Notes under the pieces: model-generated
Database searches by the model: none
The model's input: the letters and a program-made list of their open reading frames with translations, nothing else
What the model was told of the DNA's origin: nothing
Program-made: the position numbers and the translations under genes
Shown here: positions 35,138 through 44,685 of the stretch, in pieces
Position numbering within the stretch: position 1 is the stretch's first letter
How the letters are laid out: each line of letters begins with the position of its first letter
NCBI RefSeq assembly: GCF_008831085.1
Contig: NZ_WBJY01000001.1
Span: 1,984,001 to 2,048,000, forward strand
Reading direction: 5' to 3'
DNA: 64,000 bases
Source of the DNA: Pseudoclavibacter endophyticus
GTDB taxonomy: Bacteria > Actinomycetota > Actinomycetes > Actinomycetales > Microbacteriaceae

Positions 35138-35812
35138 GTGAGCACGCATGCCGTCGGAGCCGCCTACGATGCCCGTGCCGACGACTACGTCGAGTTGCTC
35201 GGCGATGTCGCCCTGCTCTCGCCCCTCGATCGTGCCACCATCGCGGAATGGGGCGGCGGGATCCCCGGGGCCGTGCTCGACGCGGGGTGCGGTCCAGGGC
35301 ACTGGGCCGACGAGCTCAGCAGGACGCGCCCTCCGGGTGTGCGCGCCACCTTCCCGCAGCCGGCACGCGCGGTCGTCTGCGTCGACGCCTCGCGGCGCTT
35401 CGTCGACGCCGCGCGCGAGCGATTCCCGCACCTGGACGTCCGCGTCGGCGACCTGGCCGCGCTCCCCGTCGGCGACGCCTCGGTCGCCGGCGTTCTCGCG
35501 TGGTACTCGGTCATCCACACAGTCCCCGACGAGCTCGGGGCCGTCTTCGCCGAGTTCGCTCGCGTGCTCGCGCCGGGCGGCTCGGTCCTGCTTGGCTTCG
35601 TCGACGGCGAGCCCGCTGCGCCGTTCGACCACGCCGTCGCCGCGGCGTGGTCGTGGCGTGCCGAGTCGCTCGCCGAGCGACTCGCGCCCCACGGGCTCGA
35701 GGTCACGCGGTCGTCGACACGCCACGACCCCGGCGCGCGCCCGCACGGCGAGCTCGTCGCGGTCCGGCCACCGCTTCGATCCCGCGCGCAGCCCTCGCGA
35801 GATCAGGGCTGA
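35138..35812 (+). CDS. Class I SAM-dependent methyltransferase
   Basis: 224 residues from GTG 35,138. TAGGCT ends 6 nt upstream with no RBS, so it is probably leaderless. The SAM-binding motif I is [16 protein letters not shown], motif II is [11 protein letters not shown] and motif IV is [15 protein letters not shown], followed by [11 protein letters not shown]. This is the UbiE/type-11 subgroup of small-molecule methylases. The substrate is unknown. The end overlaps the convergent ABC ATPase gene by 10 bp. Location next to the glycan operon does not show a link, because it is transcribed away from it. Confidence 0.88.
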   Translation: MSTHAVGAAYDARADDYVELLGDVALLSPLDRATIAEWGGGIPGAVLDAGCGPGHWADELSRTRPPGVRATFPQPARAVVCVDASRRFVDAARERFPHLDVRVGDLAALPVGDASVAGVLAWYSVIHTVPDELGAVFAEFARVLAPGGSVLLGFVDGEPAAPFDHAVAAAWSWRAESLAERLAPHGLEVTRSSTRHDPGARPHGELVAVRPPLRSRAQPSRDQG

Positions 35813-37002
35813 CCGGCGCCCACGGCGTCCGCCGGCGCCGGCACGACCGCCAGCCCCGTCGCGGCATCGAAGAAGCGAACGGACGACGGATCGGCCGTCA
35901 CGACGATTCGGTCGCCGACAACGACCGGCGACCCCTTGTCGAATCGCACGATCATGGTCGTGCTGGTCGTCGGTGTCACCGTCTCTCCCCCGTCATCAGT
36001 AGCGTCGGCGCCGTCGTCGAGCACCTCGGCCGCCGACCCGTCGGCGGGGATCGTCGTCACGAGCGTCGCGTGCACGTACGAGTCCGCCCCGAGGTCTTCG
36101 ATGGCCGCGACCTCGAGCGCGATGCCCGGAGCATCCGCGCCGCCCGGTGCGACGCGCAGGTCTTCCGGCCGGATGCCGACGATGAGCTCGGCGTCATCCG
36201 CGACGCCGCGTGGGCGCGGGAGCCGAAGCCCGTCCACGACGACGGTGCCCGGGTCTTCGACCGTGGCCGCGAGCAGGTTCATCATCGGCGATCCGATGAA
36301 GCCCGCGACGAACAGCGTGCGCGGATTGTCGTACAGCTCGCGCGGCGTGCCGATCTGCTCGATCCTGCCGCCGTTCATGACGACGACGCGGTCACCCATC
36401 GTCATGGCCTCGGTCTGGTCGTGCGTCACGTACACGGTCGTGACGCCGAGGCGCCGCTGCAGCGCCGAGATCTGGGCCCGCGTCTGCACCCGCAGCTTGG
36501 CGTCGAGGTTGGAGAGCGGCTCGTCCATGAGGAATACCTCTGGCTGACGCACGATCGCCCGCCCCATGGCGACGCGCTGCCGCTGACCCCCCGACAGTTC
36601 ACGCGGTTTGCGATCGAGGTACTGATCCATGTCCAGCATGCGCGCGGCCTCGAGCACGCGCGCCGCCCGTTCCGCCTTCGGAACGCGCAGGTTCTTCAGG
36701 GCGAACGACATGTTGTCCGAGACGGTCATATGGGGGTAGAGGCCGTAGTTCTGAAACACCATCGCGACATCGCGTCCCCGACCGGGCACGGCTGTGACGT
36801 CGCGGTCGCCGAAGAGGATCTGACCGCTGTCGGGCAATTCGAGGCCCGCCAGCATCCGGAGCGTCGTCGACTTGCCGCAGCCGGAGGGCCCAACGAGGAC
36901 GAGGAACTCGCCGTCGCGGATTTCGAGGTCGAGTCCCTCGACCGCCGGCCGCTCGGCCTTCTCGTAGGTCAACGTGACGTCGCGAAGGGTGATGCCTACC
37001 AC
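35803..37002 (-). CDS. Sugar ABC transporter ATP-binding protein (MsmK/UgpC type)
   Basis: 399 residues, GTG 37,002 with GAGGAG 11 nt upstream. Walker [10 protein letters not shown] (about 38-46), Q-loop [11 protein letters not shown], signature [14 protein letters not shown], Walker [16 protein letters not shown] and switch HDQTEAM are all intact. The C-terminal about 120 residues form the TOBE/OB regulatory domain of CUT1 ATPases, with an unusual Thr/Asp-rich insert near 325-345. It energises uptake of an oligosaccharide or polyol phosphate by the permeases encoded upstream. It lies beyond the hairpin that follows the binding-protein gene, so it may be less expressed or shared with other transporters. 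Confidence 0.93.
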   Translation of the reverse strand: MVGITLRDVTLTYEKAERPAVEGLDLEIRDGEFLVLVGPSGCGKSTTLRMLAGLELPDSGQILFGDRDVTAVPGRGRDVAMVFQNYGLYPHMTVSDNMSFALKNLRVPKAERAARVLEAARMLDMDQYLDRKPRELSGGQRQRVAMGRAIVRQPEVFLMDEPLSNLDAKLRVQTRAQISALQRRLGVTTVYVTHDQTEAMTMGDRVVVMNGGRIEQIGTPRELYDNPRTLFVAGFIGSPMMNLLAATVEDPGTVVVDGLRLPRPRGVADDAELIVGIRPEDLRVAPGGADAPGIALEVAAIEDLGADSYVHATLVTTIPADGSAAEVLDDGADATDDGGETVTPTTSTTMIVRFDKGSPVVVGDRIVVTADPSSVRFFDAATGLAVVPAPADAVGAGQP

Positions 37003-37105
37003 GATTGCGGTACTCCTCGGGGGGTCTGGGACGAAATCGGAATCGCCGGATGCGCCTGGGGCGGTAATCCCGGTGCCGCTGGCTTCAGGGTCGGTGCGAC
37101 GCGGG

Positions 37106-37143
37106 CCCCGCCCTCCGCGCCTGTTCGGGCGCGGAGGGCGGGG
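37106..37143 (-). terminator. Strong GC hairpin between the binding-protein and ATPase genes
   Basis: A perfect 16-bp stem: CCCCGCCCTCCGCGCC (37,106-37,121) pairs with GGCGCGGAGGGCGGGG (37,128-37,143) around a 6-nt loop. It begins just past the binding-protein stop codon. There is no T-tract on either side. It may be an intrinsic terminator or attenuator of actinobacterial type, or an mRNA-stabilising 3' end that raises binding-protein levels over the ATPase. Confidence 0.75.
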
Positions 37144-37150
37144 GGTCGCG

Positions 37151-38482
37151 CTAGCCCTCGAGCTCTGGCGCGACGTCGGTCTCGTAGACGCCCTCGAACT
37201 CTTCGCGCAGCGACGTGAGCGTTGTCTGCACGTCGTCGCTCCCGGTGAGGAGCTGCTGGAGCGTCTGCGCGAGGCGCAGGTCGCCGCCCGGGAGGAACGC
37301 GCGGGCGAAGTCCTGGCTGCGCGTGGCCTCGAGCTGCTGCACGGCGACCTCGAAGGCCGGCGTCTCGGCGTAAACGTCGCTCATGTCGGCGTCGGTGCGA
37401 ACGGGGAGGTAGCCGGTGCCTGCCGAGTAGGTGGCCGTGTTCTCGGCGTTCGTGACGAAGTCGACGAACATGGCCGCGGCGACCTGCTTCTCGGGCGACG
37501 ACGCCGAAGCGACGGCGAGCCCCGCGCCGCCGGTCGGGACGATGCCGGTGTCGGCCTCCGGGCCGCCGGGGAGGAAGCCGACGCCGACCTCGAAGTCGGC
37601 GTTCTCAAGGATGGTCGTGAGCGATCCGGTCGACGCGATCACCTGCGACGTGGCGCCCGATGCGAAGGCCGTTCCCGGGTCGCCCGAGGCGACCTGCGCC
37701 CAGCCGTCGGTGACCGCGGACTGCGCGAACGTGAGCGCGTTCACCGTGCCCTCGCCGTCGAGTGGCGAGAAGTCCCACTCGTCGCTCCACGCGCCGCCAT
37801 AGCCCCACACGAGGTTCGCCATGGTCCAGGCCGGATACTCCGACTCCTCGGGGAAGACGAAGCCCGTGTCGGCGGCGCCGGCGGCGACGAGCGCCTCGCT
37901 GTTGGCCTTCACGTCGTCCCACGTCGCGGGGCCGGCGACCTCGAGGCCTGCCGCCTCGTACTGGTCTTTGTTGTAATAGAAGATCGGCGTCGAGCGCGCG
38001 TAGGGAGCGGCGTAGTGGCTGCCCTCGTAGAGGTAGTCGTTGAAGAGCGTCTCCTGGTACGTGGCCGAGTCGGCGCCGGCCTGCTCGAACAGCGGGTCGA
38101 TCGGTGCCAGCGAGCCGTTGAGGTAGGCGGGGAACCACGTCGCGTCGGACACCACGACGACGTCGCCGACATCGCCGGAGGTCTGTCCGTTCTGGAAGCG
38201 CTGCGCCACCTCCTCGTAGTTCGAGCCGGCGGTCACGTGCTCGACCTCAATGCCAGTTTCTTCCGTGAAGGACTCGATGAGCGAGGCCTCGATGTCCATG
38301 GAGCCGCCGGGGTGGTTGGTCCAGAACGTGATCGAGTCGGCCGGCTCGACGCCCGAGAGGTCGGCGGTGTCGGCCGCGGCGTCGTCACCGCCGACGGCGG
38401 GGCCGCAGGCGGTCAGGGCGAGCGCGGCGGCGGCCGCGAGCGACACGCCCCCGAGGGCTCGGCGGGAGTTGGAACGGAACAT
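37151..38482 (-). CDS. Sugar ABC transporter extracellular solute-binding lipoprotein
   Basis: 443 residues, ATG 38,482 with AAAGGA 6 nt upstream. A signal peptide ends in the lipobox LTACG, so the mature protein is lipid-anchored at the membrane outer face. The fold is that of family 1 (MalE/UgpB) binding proteins: [58 protein letters not shown] and [14 protein letters not shown]. Acidic residues dominate the first 20 mature residues. The ligand is unknown; family members bind maltodextrins, glycerol phosphate or related compounds. It follows the second permease by 65 bp and has its own RBS. Confidence 0.93.
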   Translation of the reverse strand: MFRSNSRRALGGVSLAAAAALALTACGPAVGGDDAAADTADLSGVEPADSITFWTNHPGGSMDIEASLIESFTEETGIEVEHVTAGSNYEEVAQRFQNGQTSGDVGDVVVVSDATWFPAYLNGSLAPIDPLFEQAGADSATYQETLFNDYLYEGSHYAAPYARSTPIFYYNKDQYEAAGLEVAGPATWDDVKANSEALVAAGAADTGFVFPEESEYPAWTMANLVWGYGGAWSDEWDFSPLDGEGTVNALTFAQSAVTDGWAQVASGDPGTAFASGATSQVIASTGSLTTILENADFEVGVGFLPGGPEADTGIVPTGGAGLAVASASSPEKQVAAAMFVDFVTNAENTATYSAGTGYLPVRTDADMSDVYAETPAFEVAVQQLEATRSQDFARAFLPGGDLRLAQTLQQLLTGSDDVQTTLTSLREEFEGVYETDVAPELEG

Positions 38483-38547
38483 GTGCGTCCTTTCGGTGGA
38501 GCGGGTCGGGTCGACGGAGCTTCGGTGATGAGAGGTTGCGGCGACGG

Positions 38548-39534
38548 CTACTTCACGGCGCCCTGCGTCAGGCCCGCGACGATGTAGCGCTGCAGGGCGG
38601 CGAAGATGACGAGCACGGGCACGATGACGAGCACGGCACCCGCCATAAGCACGCCGTAGGTCCCGGTCGCGCCCTCGATCGAGCGCAGGAGGTTGAGCCC
38701 GACGGGGAGGGTCATCACGTTGGGGTCGTCGGTGATGAGCATGGGCCACAGGAAGTCGTTCCACTCGCCGACGATCGTCACGAGCGCGACCGTCGCGATC
38801 GTCGGGGCCGAGACCGGCACGACGATCCGCCACAGCCGCTTCCAGTGGCCGGCCCCGTCGAGCTCGGCCGCTTCGATGAGCTCCCTCGGCAGGGTCTTGA
38901 ACTGCTGCCGCAGGAGGAACGTGCCGAACGCGGTGCCGAGGCCGGGCAGGATGATGCCCCACAGGGTGTTGAGCCCGCCGAGGCCCGCGATCGTCAGGTA
39001 GTTCGGCAGCATCGAGACCTCCGGCGGCACCATGAGGGCGACGAGGATGCCCAGGAAGATGACGTTCTTGAACGGCACGTTGATGAACACGAGGGCGTAC
39101 GCGGTCGTGATGGCGAGGAACACCTTGACGGCGGCCCCCACCGACGTCGTGATGACGCTGTTCATCAGCACCCGTCCGAGCGGCACCCGGTCGGCGACGT
39201 ACTCGTAATTGCCGACGGTCGGGTTCTGCGGCCAGAACGTGGGCGCCAGCGTGATGATCTCGGGGTTCGGCTTGAACGACGAGATGACCATCCACAGCAG
39301 CGGCAGGACGATGATGAGCAGCGCGAGCAGGATGGGGAGGTAGCCGGCGACGATCGTCGCGGTGAGGTTGCGCGGGGCGAAGGCCTCTGCCCAGTCGCTC
39401 CGCCCGCGCGACCGGGCACGGGGCTTCGGCGACGCGACCGGCGTGTCCTCCGGGGTGTCGTGCTGCGTCCCGCGATCGGTGTCGTGCTGGGTTCCTTGCA
39501 CAGGATCGTGCTCGCTCGTCCGGACGTGGCTCAT
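38548..39534 (-). CDS. Sugar ABC transporter permease (MalG/UgpE type)
   Basis: 328 residues, ATG 39,534 overlapping the previous stop (ATGA). Six membrane helices follow a hydrophilic N-terminal tail of about 50 residues that contains a short tandem repeat (GTQHDTDR, GTQHDTPE). The EAA loop EAAELDGAGHWKRLWRIVVP, which docks to the ATPase, is intact. The tail is longer than in MalG and lies in the cytoplasm. It works with the other permease, the binding lipoprotein and the ATPase as a CUT1 importer. Confidence 0.93.
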   Translation of the reverse strand: MSHVRTSEHDPVQGTQHDTDRGTQHDTPEDTPVASPKPRARSRGRSDWAEAFAPRNLTATIVAGYLPILLALLIIVLPLLWMVISSFKPNPEIITLAPTFWPQNPTVGNYEYVADRVPLGRVLMNSVITTSVGAAVKVFLAITTAYALVFINVPFKNVIFLGILVALMVPPEVSMLPNYLTIAGLGGLNTLWGIILPGLGTAFGTFLLRQQFKTLPRELIEAAELDGAGHWKRLWRIVVPVSAPTIATVALVTIVGEWNDFLWPMLITDDPNVMTLPVGLNLLRSIEGATGTYGVLMAGAVLVIVPVLVIFAALQRYIVAGLTQGAVK

Positions 39535-40493
39535 GCGTAGTGCACCTTCCGCTCGACGAAGCGCATCTGCACCGACGTGATGACGAGCATGGTGAGGAAC
39601 AGCACGACCGAGATGGCGGCGGAGTAGCCGGCGCGCTGGTAGGCGCCGAACGACTGCAGCCACACCTCGAAGATGATCATGTTGGTGCCGTTGCCCGTCG
39701 GCGTCATGATGCGCAGCAGGTCGAAGGCCTGCATGGAACTCAGGATGGTCGTGACGGTCAAGAAGAAGACGGTGGGGCTGAGCAGCGGCAGGGTGACGCG
39801 GAAGAACCGCGTGAGCGGCTTCGCGCGGTCGAGCTCTGCGGCCTCCATGAGGTCGTTCGGAATCGACTGCAGCCCCGCGAGGAACACGACGGCGCAATAG
39901 CCGAGGTTCTTCCAGACATAGACGACGATGACCATCACGAGGGCCAGGTCCGGGTCGATGAACCACTGCGGCGATGCCTCGCCGAAGAAGCGGAACACGT
40001 GGCTCAGCAGGCCGAGGTTGGGGTCGAAGATGAACAGCCACACGAGCCCGACACCGACGCCGGAGAGAACATACGGCGCGAAGATCGCGGTGCGCGCGAT
40101 CGTGCGCCCCGGCAGGCGTCGGTTGAGCACCAGTGCGACGAGCAGGCCGATGACCATCGAGCCCACGACCGTCGCGAGCGTGAACGTGATCGTGATCCGC
40201 CACACCTCCAGACCGCCTGGTGACGTGAAGAACCGCACGTAGTTGTCGAGGCCCGCGAACGTGGCGTTCGAGGAGCCGAGACGCCAGTTCAGGGTCGAGT
40301 AGTAGACGTTCGAGATGAGCGGCCAGTAGGTGAAGGCGAGGATCAGCAGGATGTTCGGGCCGGTGAACAGCACGAACAGCGACCAGTTCCTCGCCCGCGC
40401 GGAACGCCGGGCCCGCCTGACATCGGCGTTCGGCGCGGCTTCGGCCGATCGGCGCCGCCCGCGCAGTGCTGAGCCACCGGCCTCGTTCGGCAT
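39531..40493 (-). CDS. Sugar ABC transporter permease (MalF/UgpA type)
   Basis: 320 residues, ATG 40,493 with GGGAG 5 nt upstream; an open frame upstream is not coding. It has a basic N-terminal tail, then six membrane helices starting at WSLFVLFTGPNILLILAFTY. The EAA loop is EAAELDRAKPLTRFFRVTLP. It is the first gene of the four-gene operon, with the promoter expected in 40,494-40,657. No convincing LacI-type operator was seen there. Confidence 0.93.
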   Translation of the reverse strand: MPNEAGGSALRGRRRSAEAAPNADVRRARRSARARNWSLFVLFTGPNILLILAFTYWPLISNVYYSTLNWRLGSSNATFAGLDNYVRFFTSPGGLEVWRITITFTLATVVGSMVIGLLVALVLNRRLPGRTIARTAIFAPYVLSGVGVGLVWLFIFDPNLGLLSHVFRFFGEASPQWFIDPDLALVMVIVVYVWKNLGYCAVVFLAGLQSIPNDLMEAAELDRAKPLTRFFRVTLPLLSPTVFFLTVTTILSSMQAFDLLRIMTPTGNGTNMIIFEVWLQSFGAYQRAGYSAAISVVLFLTMLVITSVQMRFVERKVHYA

Positions 40494-40657
40494 GTCGCTC
40501 CCGTTCCCTGCTGACGTGCCCCTCCGTAGTGCGGCGGGCGAACGTCGTGACCGTAGGGCGCCCAAGTGACGCGCCTCACCGCACCAGGTGTCGCGAGGGT
40601 GAACACGTGCGCGATCGGGCAGGTACCCCGGCGCGACGGGATGCGGTGGCGTCCGCC

Positions 40658-41815
40658 TCACTCGAGGTCTTCGTCGCGGTCGCGGCGTCGGCGACGGCTT
40701 CGGCGAAGGCGACCGAGCAACCCGAGGCCGCCGCCCCCGTCCACGCGGTCGACCGTTGTGATGTGGGCGGTCTCCGGCGGCGGCAACTCGCTCACGAGCT
40801 CGAGCCGGATGCGCCGCAGATCTTCGAGCAGCGAGCCGATGAGCACCCAGTGGCCCGACTCGGGCGTTTCGACGCGCAGGGGCTTCGTGAGCGCCGGGAT
40901 GGCAGAGGTGATGGGCTCGGGCTCGACGTTGGCCAGGTGCACTGCGAGGCGGACGTCGTGCGCGGCGCGCCGCAACTGCTCGGCGATGTCGGCGACCGCG
41001 GGCTCGTCGACCAACGAGTCGTCGTACCGGTCGATGAAGGCGCGCGTCATGCCGGTGACCTGCGTGACGATGGGCGTCAGCCGGGCCTCGAGCAGCTGCT
41101 GCATGCCGAGCAGCTCGTCTCGGTGCCGCGAGCGGCGTGGGTTGAGCGTCAACGACTCGAGGCCGTCGGCGATGGCGCTCTCGGCCGCGTCGCGCATCGG
41201 CCGCAGCAGCCGCGCCTCGATCATGAGCTGCTCCAGCTGCGCCCTCGAGCGCGGCGACTCGAGCGCGTCGGCGAGCCGCACGAGCGACGCCGCGAGCTCG
41301 CCACCGAGCAGCGCGAGCTTGCCGCGGGCCGGCTCAAGGTGCACGGGCGGCACGATGAGCGCGTTCACGACGATGCCGAGCACGGCCCCGATGAGTGTCT
41401 CGATGATTCGGTAGAGCGAGTAGTTCGGATCGTCCGAACTCAGGGCGAGCACGAGCATCGCACTGATGGCGACCTGATTCGAGGTACCGGCTGTGATCTT
41501 GAGCAACCAGCCGACGGCGAGGGCGATCGCGACGGCGACGAGCACGACCCACGACGCGGCGCCGATGACGATCGTGACGAGTGACGCGACGGCGACGCCG
41601 ATGACGACGCCGATCGAACGCTCGACGCCCTTCGACAGCGACTGGTTGACGCTCGGCTGCACCACGAGGAGGGCCGCGATCGCCGCGAAGATCGGAAGCG
41701 GAACCTGCAGCACGAGCGACGCGACGAGCCACGACAGCCCGATGGCGACCGCCGACTTGCCGACCTGCAGCAGCGGCGCTCGTCTCGATGCCCTGAATGC
41801 CGCAACGAATCGCAC
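40658..41815 (-). CDS. FUSC / aromatic-acid-exporter-like membrane protein
   Basis: 385 residues. GTG 41,815 has TACCCT 6 nt upstream and no RBS, so it is probably leaderless. The N-terminal half has five or six hydrophobic helices (AVAIGLSWLVASLVL, FAAIAALLVVQPSVNQS, VGVAVASLVTIV-like segments), and the LVVQPSVNQSLSKGVER block typical of FUSC-family proteins. The C-terminal half is helical and cytoplasmic, ending in Arg-rich sequence. Family members are thought to export aromatic or other organic acids. It diverges from yccF-like by 84 bp. Confidence 0.85.
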   Translation of the reverse strand: MRFVAAFRASRRAPLLQVGKSAVAIGLSWLVASLVLQVPLPIFAAIAALLVVQPSVNQSLSKGVERSIGVVIGVAVASLVTIVIGAASWVVLVAVAIALAVGWLLKITAGTSNQVAISAMLVLALSSDDPNYSLYRIIETLIGAVLGIVVNALIVPPVHLEPARGKLALLGGELAASLVRLADALESPRSRAQLEQLMIEARLLRPMRDAAESAIADGLESLTLNPRRSRHRDELLGMQQLLEARLTPIVTQVTGMTRAFIDRYDDSLVDEPAVADIAEQLRRAAHDVRLAVHLANVEPEPITSAIPALTKPLRVETPESGHWVLIGSLLEDLRRIRLELVSELPPPETAHITTVDRVDGGGGLGLLGRLRRSRRRRRDRDEDLE

Positions 41816-41899
41816 GAGCCCAGGGTAGGCCGTGGCGCGGAGCGCGCCGCCGCGAACGTCGCCGGGGCGATTGTCGACGGCGGCTGCCATCATGGTCGC

Positions 41900-42274
41900 G
41901 TGAAGACGCTGCTGAACATCATCTGGGTCGTGCTGTCGGGGTTCTGGCTGTTCCTCGGCTACATGTTCGCGGCGCTCATCATGTTCGTGCTCATCGTCAC
42001 GATTCCCTGGGGCATCGCCGCCGCCCGCATCGGGCTGTACTCGCTGTGGCCCTTCGGCCGTGACGTCGTCGAGCGGCCGACGTCCGGACTCGGGGCCACC
42101 CTCGGCAACATCGTCTGGGTCGTTCTCGCCGGCTGGTGGCTCGCCATCGAGCACATCGTCAGCGGTCTCGCCCTGTGCGTCACGATCATCGGCATCCCCT
42201 TCGGCATCGCCAACTTCAAGATGGTGCCGGTCGCCCTGCTGCCGCTCGGCAAGCGGATCGTCGACAAGCCGTAG
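41900..42274 (+). CDS. YccF domain-containing membrane protein
   Basis: 124 residues with two copies of the short YccF repeat: LNIIWVVLSGFWLFLGYM and GNIVWVVLAGWWLAIEHI, each followed by a TIPWGIA- or IGIPFGIA-type motif and an LWPFGR or LLPLGKR end. About four membrane helices in total. GTG 41,900 has CATCAT 6 nt upstream, a weak leaderless match. Function of YccF is unknown; it is an inner-membrane protein in E. coli. It converges with the methyltransferase gene 30 bp away. Confidence 0.9.
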   Translation: MKTLLNIIWVVLSGFWLFLGYMFAALIMFVLIVTIPWGIAAARIGLYSLWPFGRDVVERPTSGLGATLGNIVWVVLAGWWLAIEHIVSGLALCVTIIGIPFGIANFKMVPVALLPLGKRIVDKP

Positions 42275-42304
42275 GGTCCTGCTGCCGCGCCCGGAGGCGG
42301 CGCG

Positions 42305-42934
42305 TCACACGGCCTCGTCGCCCGGCGTCGCGGAAATGAGCACCGCGACGAGAAAGTCGTCAGCGGGCGGATGCAGCTGCCACGTCGAGTAGCGCTGCTC
42401 GAGGCGAAGCCCCGCTCGGTCGGCATCCGCACCGAACGCCGCGACGTCGTAGCCGCGGCCGGCGCCGAATCCGACGACGAGCCGGCCGGCCGGGGCGAGA
42501 TGCTGGCGCAGCCGCTGCAGCGCGGGCAGCCGCTCGGACTCCGCGAGGAAGGTCATGACGTTGCCTGCCGACACGATCAGATCGAACCGGCGCCGCTCGC
42601 CGGCCCCGTCCGCGAGGTCGAGCGCCGCGAGGTCGCCGACGATCCACTCGACGCTCGGGTAGTCCTCGCGGGCGACCGAGACAAGGTGTGCGTCCAGGTC
42701 GACGCCGACGACCTCGTGCCCGCGCTCGGCGAGCCAGCCGCCGATTCGGCCGGTGCCGCACCCCGCGTCGAGGATGCTGCTGCCGCGATCGGCCATCGCG
42801 TCGATCAGCCGGGCCTCGCCATGGATGTCGCGGCCTTGCGCGACGAGGCTGCGCCAGCGCCGCGCGTAGTTCTCGGCGTGGTCGGGGTCGTTGCGGACGG
42901 CGGCGAGCCACACGTTCTCCTGTGGAGCGGTCAT
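42305..42934 (-). CDS. Class I SAM-dependent methyltransferase
   Basis: 209 residues. Motif I SILDAGCGTGRIGGWLAERG, motif II EVVGVDLDAHLVSVA, then VGDLAALDLADG and LIVSAGNVMTFL. The N-terminal NYARRWRSLVAQGRDIHGEA resembles small-molecule methylases near Trm-like families, but the substrate cannot be told. ATG 42,934 has CACACT 6 nt upstream and no RBS. It diverges from the Nudix gene, whose start lies 138 bp away. Confidence 0.87.
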   Translation of the reverse strand: MTAPQENVWLAAVRNDPDHAENYARRWRSLVAQGRDIHGEARLIDAMADRGSSILDAGCGTGRIGGWLAERGHEVVGVDLDAHLVSVAREDYPSVEWIVGDLAALDLADGAGERRRFDLIVSAGNVMTFLAESERLPALQRLRQHLAPAGRLVVGFGAGRGYDVAAFGADADRAGLRLEQRYSTWQLHPPADDFLVAVLISATPGDEAV

Positions 42935-43072
42935 TTCGCCAGTGTGCCTCACCGGGGCCTCGCAGCGCACCGTTGGCGAGCGTCGGCCGGGCCGTCGATG
43001 GGCACGGTGACGTCAGTCGGCAACCGGTCCCTCGGCACGAACCGCGCCCCCTCCCCCGGTACGCTCGCGGGC

Positions 43073-43855
43073 GTGACCGAGCACCAGCATCCACAACCGC
43101 AGACGGAGGGGGCGAGGCGGCAATTGGCCGCGGCTACCGCCGCCCTCGATTGGCGCGGCCGGCTGCCGGAGCTCCCCGACGTCGAGGCCGCCCGCGAGGC
43201 CGCCGTGCTCATGCTGTTCGGCGTGCTCGACCGCGTACCCGCCATGACGCCCGACGCGGCCGTGGCCCGCGACCTCGACGTCCTGCTGCAGCGACGGGCA
43301 CCGACGCTCGCCTCGCATCCGGGGGAGATCTCGTTTCCGGGCGGCCGGCGGGAGCCCACTGACGCGAATGCCGCCGCCACCGCACTGCGCGAGGCCGAAG
43401 AGGAGACCGGGCTCGACCCGACGAGCGTGGAGGTGCTCGCGACGCTCCCGGATGCACCGCTGCTCGCGAGCAATCACCGCGTCACGCCCGTGCTCGGTTG
43501 GTGGACGGCTCCGACACGCGTCGCCGCCGTCGACCACGCCGAAACGGTCGAAGTGCTGCGCGTGCCCGTCGCACAACTGCTCAACCCCGGGGCTCGCTTC
43601 ACGACGGTCGTACGCTTCGGAACCCGCGCCTTCAGGGGCCCTGCCTTCGACATCGACGGCCTGGTCGTGTGGGGGTTCACCGCGATGCTGCTCGACCGGC
43701 TCTTCGACGCCGCCGGATGGACCGTGCCGTGGGACACGGCGGACGAGCGCGAGGTCGTGCGTCGCGGCAGCTCGCCCGTGGACCCGCCACCGCCCCGCCC
43801 GGCGAACCGCGGGGAGCATTCCGAGAACGGCCATGGCGTCGGCCCGGAGGCGTGA
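43073..43855 (+). CDS. Nudix hydrolase, CoA pyrophosphatase type
   Basis: 260 residues from GTG 43,073; TACGCT ends 7 nt upstream and there is no RBS. The Nudix box runs from GGRREPTD to REAEEETGL, the CoA-pyrophosphatase variant with Asp in place of the usual Glu. The upstream SHPGEISFPGGR and the LLQRR of the CoA subgroup (NudL/YeaB) are also present. It cleaves CoA or acyl-CoA to phosphopantetheine and ADP with Mg2+. The last 30 residues are a Pro/Gly-rich tail. Confidence 0.88.
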   Translation: MTEHQHPQPQTEGARRQLAAATAALDWRGRLPELPDVEAAREAAVLMLFGVLDRVPAMTPDAAVARDLDVLLQRRAPTLASHPGEISFPGGRREPTDANAAATALREAEEETGLDPTSVEVLATLPDAPLLASNHRVTPVLGWWTAPTRVAAVDHAETVEVLRVPVAQLLNPGARFTTVVRFGTRAFRGPAFDIDGLVVWGFTAMLLDRLFDAAGWTVPWDTADEREVVRRGSSPVDPPPPRPANRGEHSENGHGVGPEA

Positions 43856-43907
43856 CGGCTTATCCTGTACCCGTTGCCGGCGAGGCAAACGGACCAGGGA
43901 GGCGCGC

Positions 43908-44582
43908 GTGGACGCAGGCGGTGGACGCCGGGCGCAACGGGCCGCCGCACCCGCATCTCACGCCCTCGAGCCGCTCGCAAGCGGCGATCGCACGGCGAAA
44001 GCGGCCCTCACGGCCGTCGTCGCGACCGCCGGAACGCTCGTTGCACACGTCGCCGGCGGTGCCGCCGCGCCCGGTCTTATCGTCGTCGCAGCGGCCGTCG
44101 CGCTCGCCGTTCTCGTCGCGTTGCCCCTCAGCGGCCGCGCCGTCTCGCCGCTCCGCCTGACGGGCGTGGTCATCGCGAGCCAGGCCCTCTTTCACCTGTT
44201 CTTCCTCCTCGCCGAGCCGACCGGGGCCGCGCTGGTCCTCGTACCCGCACCCGGCCACGAGGGTCACGCGGTCGTCGCCCTCGCCGGCGAGATCTCGCAT
44301 GGTCTCCACGTGACCCCGCCGATGGTCGCGGCGCACGCGATCGCCGGCGCGCTCACGCTCCTCGCGCTGCACTGCGGCGAGCGCATCGTGGAGCGCCTCG
44401 CCGAGGCCGCGCGGAGCGCCTGGCGCGGTCTCCGCGTGCTCGTCGGCATCGTCGGCGACCTCCCAACCCCGGCGCCCGCGACGCGGATCGCGCACGCGTG
44501 GGCGTCGCCCGCGAAACCCGACGAACTGCTGCGCGCCTGGCCGGGAACCAGGCGCGGGCCGCCGCTGCCCGCCGTGGCCTGA
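43908..44582 (+). CDS. Hypothetical membrane protein next to copC-like gene
   Basis: 224 residues, GTG 43,908 with AGGGAGG 5-11 nt upstream. A possible -10 TATCCT lies at 43,861-43,866. Four or so hydrophobic helices: from AALTAVVATAGTLVAHVAGG, a second pair in the Ala/Val-rich region, LTGVVIASQALFHLFFLL and PPMVAAHAIAGALTLLAL. Several His residues lie at or near the membrane (HLFFL, GHEGHAV, ISHGLHV), which could bind copper or another metal. The CopC-like gene follows 103 bp downstream. No family recognised; a copper role is inferred only from context and the His residues. Confidence 0.72.
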   Translation: MDAGGGRRAQRAAAPASHALEPLASGDRTAKAALTAVVATAGTLVAHVAGGAAAPGLIVVAAAVALAVLVALPLSGRAVSPLRLTGVVIASQALFHLFFLLAEPTGAALVLVPAPGHEGHAVVALAGEISHGLHVTPPMVAAHAIAGALTLLALHCGERIVERLAEAARSAWRGLRVLVGIVGDLPTPAPATRIAHAWASPAKPDELLRAWPGTRRGPPLPAVA

Positions 44583-44685
44583 CCGGCCACCCAGCTGCAT
44601 CGCACAACCCGGCCCGCAGAGCGGTCCGCCCCTTTTCCGCGGCACCACCAGCCGCGACCATGCACGTCAGCAGAAAGGCGCATCC

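Noticed and set aside
42281..42304. Short GCCGC/GCGGC hairpin between yccF-like and methyltransferase genes
   Set aside because: Only 5 bp of stem and no T-tract; too weak to call a terminator at this GC content.
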